Shown here in pieces: positions 44,674 to 57,917 of a stretch of DNA of 64,000 nucleotides (positions are counted from its first letter, which is position 1; every line of letters starts with the position of its first letter). The stretch comes from Calamus simplicifolius (Eukaryota > Streptophyta > Magnoliopsida > Arecales > Arecaceae). The stretch is from NCBI GenBank assembly GCA_900491605.1, contig UESW01004831.1:188865-252864 (forward strand), read 5' to 3'. Both the position numbers and the translations under genes were made by a program. The notes beneath the pieces are model-generated. The model saw only the letters and a program-made list of their open reading frames with translations, was not told the origin of the DNA and made no database searches.

Positions 44674-47600
44674 AGATTCTGATATGGAATGTCAGAGGAG
44701 CGCGGAAACCTTCTTTTCGCGCATCTTTGAGAGACTGATGCAGCTGCATAGTTTTGATATCTGTATTCTGGTGGAAACCCGATTGTCGGGTGACAGCTTA
44801 ATGCGGTTCCGGAGACAGATAGCCAGAATGTGGTCATCATATGCTGTGGAGTCAGTGGGTCTATCTGGTGGCATTGTGGCTCTTTGGCGTCACTCCTCCA
44901 TTCGAATTGATGCCTTTCATGGCTGTAAGCAGCAGGTCGCTCTTGTCATCTCGGAAGGGTCTTCTGCTCCATGGGTGCTTCTGGGGGCTTATGCTAGCAC
45001 TGATTTCCGTGAAAGACGTGATCTATGGTCTGAGAGCCTCTCTTATATTGGCAAGGGTTTTCCGACTCTTATTGCCGGTGACTTTAACTGTATCCTCCAG
45101 GCAAGTGAAAAGAGAGGAGGCAGGCCTTTTGTTGATTCTGTCGAGTCTGCTGAGTTTAGATCTTTCATCTCCTCTGCTGGGCTTTTTGATCTGGGATTTT
45201 CGGGTTCTCAGTTCACTTGGTGTAATAATCGCCAGGGTACAGCTCGTGTGTGGGAGAGATTGGATAGAGTGATGGCCACGGCGCATTGGCTTCACATGTT
45301 CCCTTCTTCCACTGTTAGTCATCTGTCTCGGATTGCTTCTGATCACTGCCCCATTTTAATTTCTACTGAGTCGGGGATTCTTCATCGGAAGCAGTTTCGT
45401 TTTGAGCAGATTTGGACTTCTTACGCCTCGGCCCGGAATATTATCTCCGAGGTTTGGCGCCTACCTGTTAGAGGTAGGGCTGAGTACAGACTTTCCAGGA
45501 GGCTTGAGTTAGTGAAGCGCCGGCTATCCAGATGGAACAAAATGGAGGTTGGGGACCTCGTTAGGAAAGTGGAGCTGATTGAGGAGGAGATTACTTCCAT
45601 TCAGAATAGGGAAGATTCAGATGGTAGTCTTTCTAGTTCTGATCTTATGACCCTCCGGGGTTGCTCACTAGTCACCACTCTCTTCTGCTGCAACAGGAGA
45701 TTCATTGGAGACAGAGATCTCGGATTCAGTGGTTACGGGCTGGTGATAGTAACACTAGATTTTTTCACCAGAGTACGCTGAGGAGACGAGCTGCCAATAG
45801 GATTCGGCGGATTGTGGATGATGAAGGCCAATCTCTGGAGGATTATGCTGCTATTAGAGATCATTTTTTTCACTTCTTTCAGTCCCGATGGACTGAGCTT
45901 ACTGGAGAGGGGTCTCCTGTTCACCCGGTCATGCTTTCTGAGAAGGTCTCTGATTCGGAGAATATCCATCTTACTAGACCGATCACTGGGGATGAGATCC
46001 GCAGGGCTCTTTGGGATCTGGGGCAGGAAAAGGCTCCTGGGCCAGATGGTTTTCCGCCCCTGTTCTTTCGGACATACTGGAGCATTGTTGGTCAGGATGT
46101 TCAGCAAGCCATTATGAATGTTTTCCATTCTAGAGTTATTCCAGATGAGTGGAAGAGGACCTTTGTTACCTTAGTGCCAAAGCGTCCCGATGCCTCCTTG
46201 CCTATTCACTATAGGCCCATTAGTCTATGTTCCACCTTATATAAAGTCTGCTCTCGTCTTTTGGCAAATCGGATGCGGACTGTTATTCCTCGTATTATCT
46301 CTGTGGAGCAGGGTGCGTTTATTCGAGGTCGAGTATTTCGGATAATGTTCTTATTGCTCAGGAGTTTATGTCTGATCTTCACCGAGCGACTGGTCCGCAC
46401 AGTCTTATGGCTGTTAAGCTCGATATGGAGCGAGCTTATGATAGACTAAGTTGGGATTTTCTGAATAGGACCCTTGTGGAGTTTGGGTTCGATGGGCAGT
46501 TCATAGACTGGATTATGGCTTGCATTTCTAGACCTACTTTCTCTCTTATTATAAATGGCTGTCCGACGGACTTTTTCTATTCCACTGTGGGGTTACGGCA
46601 AGGATGTCCGCTCTCTCCATTATTGTTCATTATGGCTGTTGATGATTTATCGCGTGCGCTCCGCCAGGCACAGCTCGATAATCGGATTACCCCCTTCTTT
46701 GCGGGACTGGACGGGCCTGCGGTCTCCCATCTCCTTTTCGCCGATGATTGCATCTTTCTGGGGAAGGCTACTGCTCGGAATGCCAGTTCTTATGCTACTA
46801 TTCTCCAGGAGTATTGCAGAGCATCTGGGCAGAAGGTTAATCTTCAAAAATCTATGGTTTGTCTCAGCCCCAAGATCTCCAGATCAAAGAAAGAGGCTAT
46901 TCTTCAGACTTTTGGCATCTATACCCAGGCTGATCGCCTTATGTATCTGGGAGTTCCTATCACTGGTAGGCGGCCTCGTTGCTCGGATTTCAGTGTGATT
47001 GAGCGTCGGGTTCGGGACCGTATTGATGGGTGGCAGGCTACTGGGTTATCGATGATGGCTCGGATTACTCTCATTCGATCGGTCCTTACGTCTCTCCCCC
47101 TCCATCTTTTAGCAAATGCTGTTATCCCGATCTCATGTTTAAGAAGGATTGAGAGGTGTATCAGAGACTTCCTTTGGGACTCGAGGCAAGATAGTCGAGG
47201 TATGCATCTATTGGCCTGGGACACTATCTGTAAGCCTATCTCTGAGGGAGGCCTGGGCATTCAGTCTTTAGTGGTCAGGAAGGAGGTTTTGTTGGCTAGA
47301 CATGCCTCCCGTTTTCTCCTCGACCCGCATTGTTTTTGGAGTTCTGTGATGAGAGCGAGATATGGCGAGTGGCCTCAGGATATGCCTTCTTCTTTTCCAA
47401 GGACCTACTCTTTCTTTTGGAAGGAGGTCAGCGGGCGTCTGCCAGCTATCAGGAATAATATCTCATGGATGATTGGTAATGGAACTGGGGTGAATGTTGT
47501 TCAAGACTTATGGCTTTCTGATCTTCCTTTTGAGAAGTGGCCTACTTTCATCAGTTCAGAGGTCACCAGTCAAATGAGAGTCTCTGATCTGATTTCCCAG

Positions 47601-48748
47601 GACCTTCGCTCTTGGTGCATTACTACGGTGATGCGGTTTTTCGGTGTGGAACTTGCCCGCCGGATTTTATCTATCCCTCTAGTTGATAGGAGGATTGAGG
47701 ATACCAGATTATGGAGGAGATCTTGTTTTGCGAGGGCTCCGTCCAGGGATCTTTTGCCTATCTTTAGGCCTCAGTCTCTTGGATCGCGAGGAGCTGCTTG
47801 GATCTGGAAGCTCCCTATCCACCCTCGGCTGCAGCTCTTTCTCTGGAAGCTTGAGTGGAATTGTCTCCCTACATGTTTCTTGCTTTCTGGTAGAGGTGTG
47901 GATATTCAGCCTATATGCCCATTGTGTGGACAGGCGGACGAAACTATTGATCATGCCATCTTTCAGTGTTTTAGAGCTAGACATATTTGGAGGATTGTGG
48001 GTTATCAGATCTGTGAGGATGTTTCCAGTTCGCCGCGGTCCTCTTTCCTCAGTGATATCAGAAGAAATAACCAGCAGCGGGGTACAGTCTGGGCTGCTAC
48101 AGCTTACCAGATTTGGTTATCTCGCAATCAGATGGTCTTCACAGATGACTTCGTTCCCCCTCAGCGGACTGCTCGGATAGCTATATCCTTCTACTCTGCC
48201 TTCTCTCGGGCTACTCATGATTTTGATATATCTGGTCACTGGGGTTCCCCTGCTACTTCGGTAGCGAACCGGCAGACGGTTTTTATTTCTTGGGAGCCCC
48301 CCCCTCCAGGGTATATCAAAATCAACTTTGATGGGAGTGTTCGGGGAAGACTCGCTGGTTCTGCTTTTATTATTAGAGGTGCTGATGGTGGTATGTTGGC
48401 GGCTGGAGGTTTTGGTCTCCTTGATTCCTCTGTTCCTATGGCCGAGTTGTATGCGGCGTGGGCCGGGATTTCTTTTGCGGTTCGATCCCTTCACGCTCAG
48501 AGTCTCTTTATTGAGGGGGACTCTCTTACGGTCATTCGTTGGCTTCGTCAGGAAGGCAGAGATCTCCCTCCGACCAATCCTCTTCTTCTGGATATCTCGT
48601 CTCTTTTGAGGGGGGTCACCTTCTATCAGATTCGGCATGTCTATCGCGAGGCCAACATGGTAGCTGATTGGATTGCTGGTGTTGCGGCCCTTTCTTCTGG
48701 TTTTTGGATATGGAAACAGGGGGACTCCTGCCCCATTGTACTTAAACA
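44670..48748 (+). pseudogene. LINE ORF2: endonuclease, reverse transcriptase, RNase H
   Basis: ATG at 44670 overlaps the ORF1 stop (ATGA). Starts MKILIWNVRGARKP, the AP-endonuclease N-terminus; GDFNCIL and ASDHCPIL are further endonuclease motifs. RT: KAPGPDGFPPLFFRTYW, PKRPDASLPIHYRPISLC, MAVKLDMERAYDRLSW, INGCPTDFFYSTVGLRQGCP and active site FADDC (46737-46751). Zinc-binding region CPLCGQADETIDHAIFQC (near 47919). RNase H with INFDGSVRG, MAELYAAW, IEGDSLTVIRWL and YREANMVADWIA; D, E, D and D are all present. Frameshifts near 44725, 45655 and 46340 break it; from 46368 the frame is open for about 790 codons. It is cut at the N. Confidence 0.92.
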
Positions 48749-48749
48749 N
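48749..48749. other. Ambiguous base (N), possible assembly join
   Basis: The only N in the window, at the exact point where LINE coding sequence stops and AT-rich DNA starts. The following ATTTTTATATTAAAATAATT (48762 onward) is also found near 59725. A collapsed or joined repeat is a real possibility here. Confidence 0.7.
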
Positions 48750-49239
48750 TTAATGTAAATATATTTTTATATTAAAATAATTAAATTGATAATTCAATTG
48801 ATGATCTAATGGTATAACAAAGTATGGTTCAAAGATGATACGCCGCCCGGAATGTGGAAGTTCGGCTCTTGCTGTCATCTATCAAACGATCGCTTCATTT
48901 ATACCCACGTGTACGTGTACGTGTGTATCGGCCGCGTCGATACTAAACAGAAACCCATAAAATAAAGTTATTATCATTAATTTCAGCCAGAGCAATCTAA
49001 CGAGATCCTGGCCGTTCATCTGCTGGACTTTAATTATACGCGGACTCCCTTTATATAAAGCAAGCATTATATCAACCAATAAATAAAATATTCAACGTTT
49101 AAAATTAATGTGGGACCCACGTAAAACCCGGCTGTCACGTAGACTGAATTGACCAGGCTGTCGATGACGGGCAGCGGGCACCGACCCGTCCAACCAAACC
49201 CCTGCCCGTAATTCCCATGTTTCCCGGCCCCTTCTATTC
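48750..49239. other. Upstream region of the AG-peptide gene
   Basis: AT-rich to 49100, then more GC-rich. Contains ACGTGTACGTGTACGTGTGT-type G-box-like runs near 48906-48925 and a run of pyrimidines before the TATA box. No other gene seen. Confidence 0.4.
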
Positions 49240-49246
49240 TATAAAG
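49240..49246 (+). promoter_or_regulatory. TATA box of the AG-peptide gene
   Basis: TATAAAG, about 97 bases before the start codon. Spacing leaves a GA-rich leader of roughly 60-70 bases, normal for a plant gene. Confidence 0.6.
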
Positions 49247-49336
49247 TTCCTCTCACCTCCGTTTCCCTTCCCCCAAAACCCGAACGCTCTTCTCGCTCTT
49301 CGGCCTGGTGATCCAAAATCCTAGGAGAGAGAGAGA

Positions 49337-49533
49337 ATGGCAGCCGTCGATTCCAAGGTTGTCTCCATCATCCTCGCAGCGGCTCTCGCCGTGGTCGTCC
49401 TCGCCGGCGGAGCCGACGCGGCCGACGCCCCCGCACCGAGCCCACATCCGGCGCTGGCGCCCTCTCCACCCCGCTCGCCGCCACCCTCCTCTGCTCCTCC
49501 GTGGCGCTTCTGATCGGGTTACTCCACCACTGA
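49337..49533 (+). CDS. Arabinogalactan peptide (AG-peptide), GPI-anchored type, one apparent frameshift
   Basis: ATG at 49337 begins MAAVDSKVVSIILAAALAVV, a secretion signal, then cleavage near GADAADAP and the hydroxyproline/arabinogalactan core APAPSP. If the C run at 49441-49443 had four C instead of three, the frame continues as TSGAGALSTPLAATLL and SSVALLIGLLHH, a hydrophobic GPI-anchor signal, stopping at 49531-49533; that gives 65 residues, the usual AG-peptide size. As written the frame instead ends at 49511-49513 with a Pro/Ser-rich tail and no GPI signal. AG-peptides are extracellular, heavily glycosylated wall and membrane proteins. The family call rests on the whole pattern. Confidence 0.75.
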
Positions 49534-52500
49534 ACGATCTGCCGGCTCCGACATCAGATTCGTCCTTCCGGTTCCGAAGTCGTCTGCTACGTTTCTAGGC
49601 CTAGCTATGTACTCTCTAGACATGGGGTTGTTAGTAGATTCTTTCTTACAGCATTGTTTTGAATCTTATCTCTACGGGCGCCATCTCCGGCGCCTCGATG
49701 GATTCTAGATCTTGATCTGTGTTAGGGTTTTTTTTTTTTTTCCTATTTTGATGTTTCGTTCTATACTTCTGATCTGTGTGAGACCTTTTATATACTGATA
49801 TATTACTCTTGGTTTGGTTTGATCTGTTCTATTAGTTTTATCATTACTCTTCTTTGAATCATTTTTTTTTTTTGTGGGGATTTTGGGATCTCAAAAAAAT
49901 AAAATCTCGACGCGTTGGAGTCGCCGTCTGTCGGTCTGCGAGATCCGGCGACGATTGCCGTCCGACGCTCGGTGGCAATTTCGTAATTCGTGGATACGGG
50001 TAGGTTTAGTTTGGGGAGGGGGCGTGGTTCACGTGGACCGTGGCAGACCGAGGTTGGAAGAAGAAAGAAGGAACCCGGAAGAGTCTGGAAGGTAAAGCGA
50101 CGTAACGTCTTTGTTTGCTGAGGTGAGAAGGAATATGCCTCCGAAAATAATTGGGTGACTCAAAACATCAATCTTATTGAAATACCTTTTTAAATAATTG
50201 GAGGATCTAAATTCTAATCCGCGTAAATTATTTAATAATACTTTTTTTTTTTTTTTTTTTGCCTAGGTTGAGACGTCAATATGTTTGGTTTTTAAGCTCG
50301 TCTCTATCAAGGGCTTTTATATCAACTGCATGGTCAATTTTAATTCGCATGGGTTATGGATAGAGGTTGAGCCCATTTTTAATCTATTTTTAACCATGTC
50401 ACAACGAAATATATTGAGCACAAACGTTTTTTTCCAAGGCACTAGTGCTTGACAATCTATCCAAATGAGAGAGCTTCTCCTATGAAGATCGATGATTTGG
50501 TTTCAAATGATGCGAACACCACGGTATTGATTTAATTATATCAATGAGTAAAAATTCTCAACGATAATTAATCTTTATTTACTTTAAAAATAGTTATCTT
50601 TAATATATTTTATAAATACCAAATTATTTATCATTATTATTATTATTATTATCTAAATATATTATTATAGCATAATAATATTTATTATATTATATTATAT
50701 TATATTATCATATTGTATTATATATTATATTGTGTTATATTATATTATTATGATATAATTTATAGTATCAAATTATATTATATTAATATGAAAAATAATA
50801 TGAAATGTTTTTTTAATATAATGAAAAGTATTTTAGTTCCTAAATATTAAGTCAAAAGCACTATTTGATAAGATGATCTTGAGTACTCAATCTTATGAAC
50901 AGATATAAGATCACTTTGAAGCAACAAGTACTTGCCTGCCTCCACATACCCATTATGAGCATGAAGCAGGTATGAATGTAAAAAAAAAAATACAAGCAAT
51001 TATAGGCTATGATTTTTCTAAGTCTATTCTATTTGTTCAGTTTGAAATTGAAAGAAGAAGAAAGCAATTCATAATTGAATAGAAATTTGAAGGAAAAAAA
51101 AAAAAGAAGAATGAACTAGAGTCCAAATAGGTGGCATCATGGATACATAGAAGAATAAAATTTTATATTTATGACGAATACAAAATAGATATGGATTTTT
51201 TTTTTTTTTTTTGATGAATCCCGGTATGGCGGTGCCTTCCTTCTATCTTCTTTGTCCCATTGCAATCTCATTGCCATCCCTACGATGATAATTTTAAAAG
51301 CAAAGTTGATTTAGGATCATTAAATGTAATCAAGCTGATTTAGGATCGCTAAAATGTAATCAAGCAGTATTCTTAAAAAAATCACTCCATATCAAATGCC
51401 CTCTTGGATGTTCATTAGATGCAGACGTTAATTGCTTTGGAGGACTCTTTTCGGCCTATCTAATTCCTGGTTTCGTGGACGGTTGAATGCCTTTAAAGTA
51501 ACAGGCTTTCGGAAATTTCTCGTCGGGCCCTTCTCCGACCCTGTCTTCACGTTAGCATAATAAACGCTCATCTGGAAGAAGTCATGCCATGGCCAAAGGC
51601 CATCGCTTTATTCGATCTCGATGTTTCCCTCCCAGTCCAGTCCCCTAGCTTTAACGTCCGATTGATTCCGCCACTTACTGTCGTGCTGCCGGAAAAAATA
51701 GACGACCTACTAATGACTATTTATATTATAGTTATCATAACAATCGATAATGGATTCGGTGGAGGTCAGCTGTAGCACATTATTTAAAATCCATCTGACC
51801 TGTTGGAGACGGAGGAAGTGTCGGCGATTGAAGAGGCCTCGATGAATAAAATTCCATTGATTTCCTATTGCCATACTTGTAAGGGGAAATAAGAAGAAGT
51901 GAAGTGGCCCATCGACGAGGCCAGTTGTGACCAGACGCTTTCCAAGCTGGAAAGTAGTCGCGTGCAAAGAAAAGCCAAGCGGGTAGCAACTGCTGCTCCT
52001 CTAGAAGGCCAGGCTGTCTGTTTACCAAGCGACGAAAAAAGAAAGAAAGAAGGGTCCCTCCAGCTATCTGATTCTACTACTAAATTTATTTCTTCTTACA
52101 AAAGGAGCAAGTTAATTCATATGATACACATAACCCATAAGAAATAGAATGATATGGCCTTGAGCACCAGGAATGAAATGACTTTGTCCATATAAAGTCA
52201 TGAATAGCTTAGCGAAGTCATCCACGATATCAGTCTTCTTACCTTTGTTTTTTAAATTATAATAAAGAATCGAAAGTACAATACTCAATACAATCCAAAC
52301 AAGTCAAAAGGATAGTTGGGCCTTAATGGGCTTACTACTGGCCTCTGCTTTATATTCTTACCGAAAAAATCTTGCTGCACTAGGTGCATAATGGGCCTTA
52401 ATGGGCTTTTTAGCGATTGGCCTGTATGCCAAAGACAAAAAATAATTTTGTTCTTGACACGTGCATGCATGCACCATGCGCCAATCACGGGCATGTGTGC

Positions 52501-53371
52501 ACGACCTGCACCGCACCCCTCCATTCTGGCCACTACAATGATCGCAAATCAGGTTGGCCTATGAACGGATAAAAAAAAAAAAAAAACATCATTCGAAGCA
52601 TAAATGGCAGTTCAGTTATCTGCCAAATTTCCTGAGGCCATTCATTTGCTCATCTTAAAGTTCAACGATCATGCTGTGGTTACGATGTAGGCACAAGCCT
52701 AGAATTAAGATGCTTTTCTTCCAGTTAACTGGACTGCTATAGCCCCAACGGAAGCCATTTTTCCGCTTAGAAACAGGAGCTCTACTGGTCCAGCTTTTCT
52801 AAGCAGAGATCACGCATGTTTTGAGCCCGTATGAGCTCAAGTCCAAACCTCAGCCAGAAATCAAGTTTCAAGTCCAAACCTCAGTCGTCGGACACGGGCT
52901 AATAACTGCGATCAAGCGCAGTGAAGCAAACGAGCAGAATGACCTCAAAAAAGCCTCGGACAATGAATGATGGGAGCAAAATGGCTCCCCTGTTGTCGAC
53001 TATCTTTCTAACTACCCTCCAGATTGAATCCAAGAAATCAGTTGCGGGCTATCTGGTTTCACCTGATGGGGGTAATTGGTAACACGATCACTCATATTTC
53101 CAGACACAAGTACGAGCCACAACAGCAAGAGTTTGGAAATCTACTTTAAGGTGAAGTTGTCTCCGTCTAACATGAATTGAAGTCAAACTGCAAATAAAAG
53201 CATATAGAACATTCAGCAGCAGTAGAGCAAGGCAAATCACAGCCTGTTATAAATACTGATATCATCTCGCTATACAGTAATAAAAGTTCTCCCGGTGTCA
53301 AAACAAACAAAACCATAAAGCCTTCCAATTCGTCTGCAACTTAAAAGACACCAGGAATGGAAAAAGAATGT
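49534..53371. other. Spacer; AT-rich repeats, no gene accepted
   Basis: 49534-50100 probably holds the AG-peptide 3' UTR. About 50570-50830 is very AT-rich with (ATT)n at about 50632-50651. A direct repeat of GGGCCTTAATGGGCTT occurs at 52318 and 52393. Open frames at 51584-51775 and 52316-52564 show no known domain. Confidence 0.5.
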
Positions 53372-56300
53372 CTAGAGTTCATCATGGACGTTGGTCCTCG
53401 ATGGAGAAGGGGCATTGTTTTCAAAAAGGTACTGTAGGGCAAGAGATGCCTGAAGGGCTGCACCATATGGAAGAGCCTCCTCATTGACAGTGAAGTACGG
53501 AGAGTGCGGAGAATGTTGTGGCCCACGGGAATCATTAACCATTCCTAAAAAGTAGTAGTATGCCCTCGGGACGGCTTCGGTAAAGAATGCAAAGTCCTCG
53601 GATCCCATCATCGGCTGACTCTCTCTGACATTGTCGGGCCCGAGCATTCCCCCTGCAACCTTCTCGAAGTGCACATGAAGATCATTGCTGTTAATTGTCG
53701 GAGGGAAAAAAATGCGCTCTTTGCTATGAAAGTTCACGGTAGCACTGCACCTCTGCACAGATGCTTGTGCAACAATCACCTATGTCACCAAAACCAGCAG
53801 TGTCAATGTTTGGGCAAACTTTTGTACAGCAGAAAGTTAAGACACAGATGCATCACTTCCATTTCCAGCTCTCCTTTTACACCACATGCACTGCAAGTAC
53901 CTAAGGCTAGTTTTTACAGGTAGGTTGTAGGGGTTCATTAAGTTGTGTTGAGTGATGCCCAGTATATCCGATGATAAAGAGGTTTCCAACAGCTTGCCTG
54001 CCTACTCCTGAACCAGTTATGGCTCACTGGAAGGGTTCTTAAACAACAGGTTTAGAACCTCCTAAAATTTCAATTAATTCAATCTAATAATTCAGATCCA
54101 CGATCATTATGCAATAATTAGATGAGAAACAGATACAGTTTTATCTATCATCTAGTCAGACTGGTCTATGCAATATCCAGGTTATGTACAACAACAGGTA
54201 AATATGAAGTCAGAATGGGCAGCTTTGGTTCCACGATGGAACCTCCAATGACCAACATAGTTGATGCAACACTTCATACAGTTATGGTCATGGAGAGAAT
54301 CTCCAACGCATAACCTCAGTCCAAAGTTCAAGCTTAAACTAGGAAGAAGTCCCTATGATCCCTTACCTCCTCAATTCGTTGCTTGAGGTGAGAAAAACTT
54401 TCTTTTGAAAAGGCACGGAAAGTGCCCCCAATTGTAACAGAATCAGGAATGACATTAAATGCAGCACCTCCTTGGAATTTCGCCACTGTTACTACCTGCA
54501 GTGAAAAGCTTACATGAAACCATTGCTTAAAGAGCCGTCGCAAGAAGAGAGGAAAAGCAATGCAACGAACGTTTTAACTTGAGAGAATCATGTAAACTAA
54601 GATGTATGAGATTGCTCCTGGGAATGGATAGGCATGTTAAATTCAATCAAAATAGAGAATACAGAACAATAAGGAAGCTCCAAACAAATAGATGTGCTCC
54701 TAAAGTATTTCCATGCAAAGTTTAAAAAATATATAATAAATACCTGCGAATCCAAAGGATCAGCTTCACGTGAAACAAGATGTTGCAAGCTTACAATCAC
54801 ATTTGATGCAGCCAAAATTGGGTCTATCGTGTGCTGAGGAATGGCAGCATGACCTCCCTTTCCACTGATTACAGCTTCAAAGAACCCACTCCCAGCCAAC
54901 ATTGGCCCAGCTCTGGATGACACTACACCAATGGGTAAAACATGGGATACATGAAACCCAAAAATAGCATCAACATTATTCACAGCTTCAGCTTCTATCA
55001 TTTTTTTTGCCCCACCACCTCCTTCCTCAGCTGGTTGGAAAAGAAGGGCAACGGTTCCCTGTTGCAAATAACAGCTATCGTGAGCAGTTTATAGTATGAA
55101 TGCTGAGGTTTTGCCCAAAACATAACCTTTTTTTAAAAGTACAATGAAAGAAGAAAATCGATTCTTGGTCCTAAAGTGACTCTACAACCTGAAAAGACTA
55201 AATTTACAGCATAAGCACAAGGGACAAACAATAAAAAATGAATACAGTAATGCAAAATTACTGCAGCAGGTTCATCACAAAAGAAAGCAAAAGAGCTCAA
55301 AAAAATAACCGAGGCATCAATAAGCCCCAATAACGAAGATGAATTTTCATGAGGAAAAGATAATTGACAGAGATACTTTGTCAAATCAAGGATGGCATAC
55401 CCCTGGATTGCAAAACATAAAGAGGTTTTTATTTACACACAACCATTCTATAGGAAGAAAAAGACAAATGATCCTACAGCAATGCAAAGGCCTCATAAAG
55501 CAGGGTGATGATCCACAACACCAAAAGATGATGGCAACATCATATGGAGAACAGAATCTCAGCTAACTGCAGAAGCAGATAAATATAATAGACTAGAAGG
55601 GAACGGAAAAGGAGTCACACAAAAATCCAGAGTGATTAATGCAGCTTTCCACTGAGAAAGGAGCAACAGGTAATTAACAGATGTATTTTGCTGATCTAAA
55701 TATATGCCTTAATTAATAATGTGGTTAGCAGTCAGTCTTACTAAGAGTGTCTTCCTAACACTGATCAAGCAAACATACCCTTTAGATTAAGAAAGAAAAG
55801 GTTGGTTTAGGCTACAGATTCTACATAACTGCATATAAATATAATTTAACATGGTCATTCATTTAGAGGCGTCTATAATTCAATGCAAATTGTGTGGACC
55901 CATCTTTGTAAGGTAAAAACTAGTTGCAGTTAACATATGTTAGTCTACAGAAATCTTCGAGTGCATGATGAACGCATGCTAAAACAAAAATACAAAGGGG
56001 TGCATGAAGACTAAGAAGTAGTGTAGTAATTGTTTGATGAAAGAGTTGTTTTTCCTTACTTCCATTAAATTCTACAGAAATAATGCAATTTGCTCCAGCA
56101 CTTATTCTTGGCCTTCATGATAACTAAGTGATCTTGATACTAGTTATTAACTTCAGACTGATTGTGAGAGATCCTTTTCTTTTCTGATAATAAGTGTCAC
56201 TCATATCATGGAACACTACATATCAAGTGTACAGCACACAGTTATTGCCTCCATAGGGAACATCATGTTATAGCTTTCACTTCATTGCACAGACAGGAAA

Positions 56301-57876
56301 GAAGTGCATTTCAATAGTTTTGTGGTCATGCTGTAGTAAAAAATAAATAAAAAGTAGAGTGCAAAGACACATAGAGAAAAAACTAAAAATCGCGGATATC
56401 TTGTATGAAGAAAATCTTGCCTAGATAGTAAATGATCCTTGTTGACTTCAAATACAGACGCTTCACCAAAAGTATACATCTGTAGACCCACAGATATATC
56501 TTTTATGAGCCCTATCAGAAAGGTTTGGACCATATCGATGGATAACCATTGTAAAACCAGCTTTTCATGAATTAGGATGAGTTCAGCACAGAGTACAAAC
56601 TTAACAAATTATTTTTTATACAACACTTCTTTCATAGTGCTGATTGTTTAGTGATAAGGGCTACTTTCCTTTCTAACTAAAACAGTCTGAAATCTAATTT
56701 CCAAATGATACAATTCAGTAACAATATATTTTGTCACGAAAATCTACAAAATGCATGTTTCAAAAAATTGATTTCGACAAATTAATACCACCACCCCAAC
56801 AACCTGGCATTTTCCCATCAAGTTGGAGTCATTCATAGGTTTGTCTTAGAATTGAAGAAGCTCCAACATAGGATTAAGCATAAAGGTATGACTAGCTTTT
56901 TAGCATTAAGCCTGCCCTCTTACAAATAATGCCAACACTGCTCCTAAGATGAAGTCTTCAGCACTTTACTAGGTAAAGCAGGCACTAAGGAAGCTTAGCC
57001 TCAGTTACAGCCAAAGACCATCCGGGATACCTGATGCTAACATTCCAAGGAGCAAATGACAATAACTAAAATTATCTACTTTTACAATAAAGAATACAGG
57101 ACACTCCTTTTCATAAGACATATAGGTGACAGACTTCTTTGCGAACTAAATGGATTGATTTGGGAAAGTACGGGATTTATTCTCATGTCAAAATCAAGCA
57201 ACCTTATGGCCAGGTGCCAAGGAACTTGTCCATAAAATATTGATACCCATGCAAGTGGGCAGGTCATTTCATTAAAAGGTGACAAACCTAGCATTAATTT
57301 AGATACAAATTATTAGTCTACCTTGCTCTTAGTGCACTCTAATATTTTATCATATGAAAAAGAACATCAATGCTTATCATCCGACCATGATATTTCAGTA
57401 CATCAGAAAAGAATTGGTAAATGTCAAACCTGCAACTCATCACGATGCTCTTGGAGGATCTTAGCAGCACCTAGCAGCATTGCAACATGGGCATCATGGC
57501 CACATGCATGCATTTTGCCAGGAACTTTACTTTTGTGCTCCCATTCTACGTTCTCCTATTCATTGCCAACAGAGTTGGAATTTAGCACAAACATTGCCAA
57601 CAATTGAAATGTATGAAAAAAAATGCATGATTTAATGAATTTCAAGCAGATATAACCTTAGAACATATGTCGATTCAGTATAGGGGGGAAATCAAGAAAC
57701 ACAAATAAATAATGGTGCCTAGTGAAACTAGGCTGGCAAAAAGGAAATCAAAAAATAACGTATGGCTTCCAATTAAAACAGCAGATCACACCGTCTGTCT
57801 TATTCAAGGTGACAAGATTCCAGTTCTTTCTGTGGAAAAGTGTTTTTTTTTTTTTTTTGTCTTTTTACTTTACCAG

Positions 57877-57917
<41 letters not shown>

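Larger units (their letters stand above)
42690..48748 (+). mobile_element. L1-type LINE, near full length, degenerate
   Basis: 5' region begins with a duplicated 24-bp GGCGATTCTTAGGCGATTTC-type unit (42725-42772). ORF1 (43002-44673) and ORF2 (44670-48748) follow with endonuclease, RT, zinc-binding and RNase H domains. It is the same family as the minus-strand LINE at 18005-24341. The 3' end is not normal: coding sequence runs into an N at 48749 and then AT-rich DNA, with no poly(A), whereas the minus copy has about 20 more codons, a tail and poly(A). The 5' start is approximate. Confidence 0.88.

Noticed and set aside
48906..48925. ACGTG-rich run as an ABA response module of the AG-peptide gene
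   Set aside because: It is a short GTAC/ACGT repeat 400 bases upstream and next to a possible assembly join; not enough to call a regulatory site.
51584..51775. 63-codon frame and neighbours up to 52147
   Set aside because: Short, AT-influenced, no recognised domain, overlapping frames on both strands.
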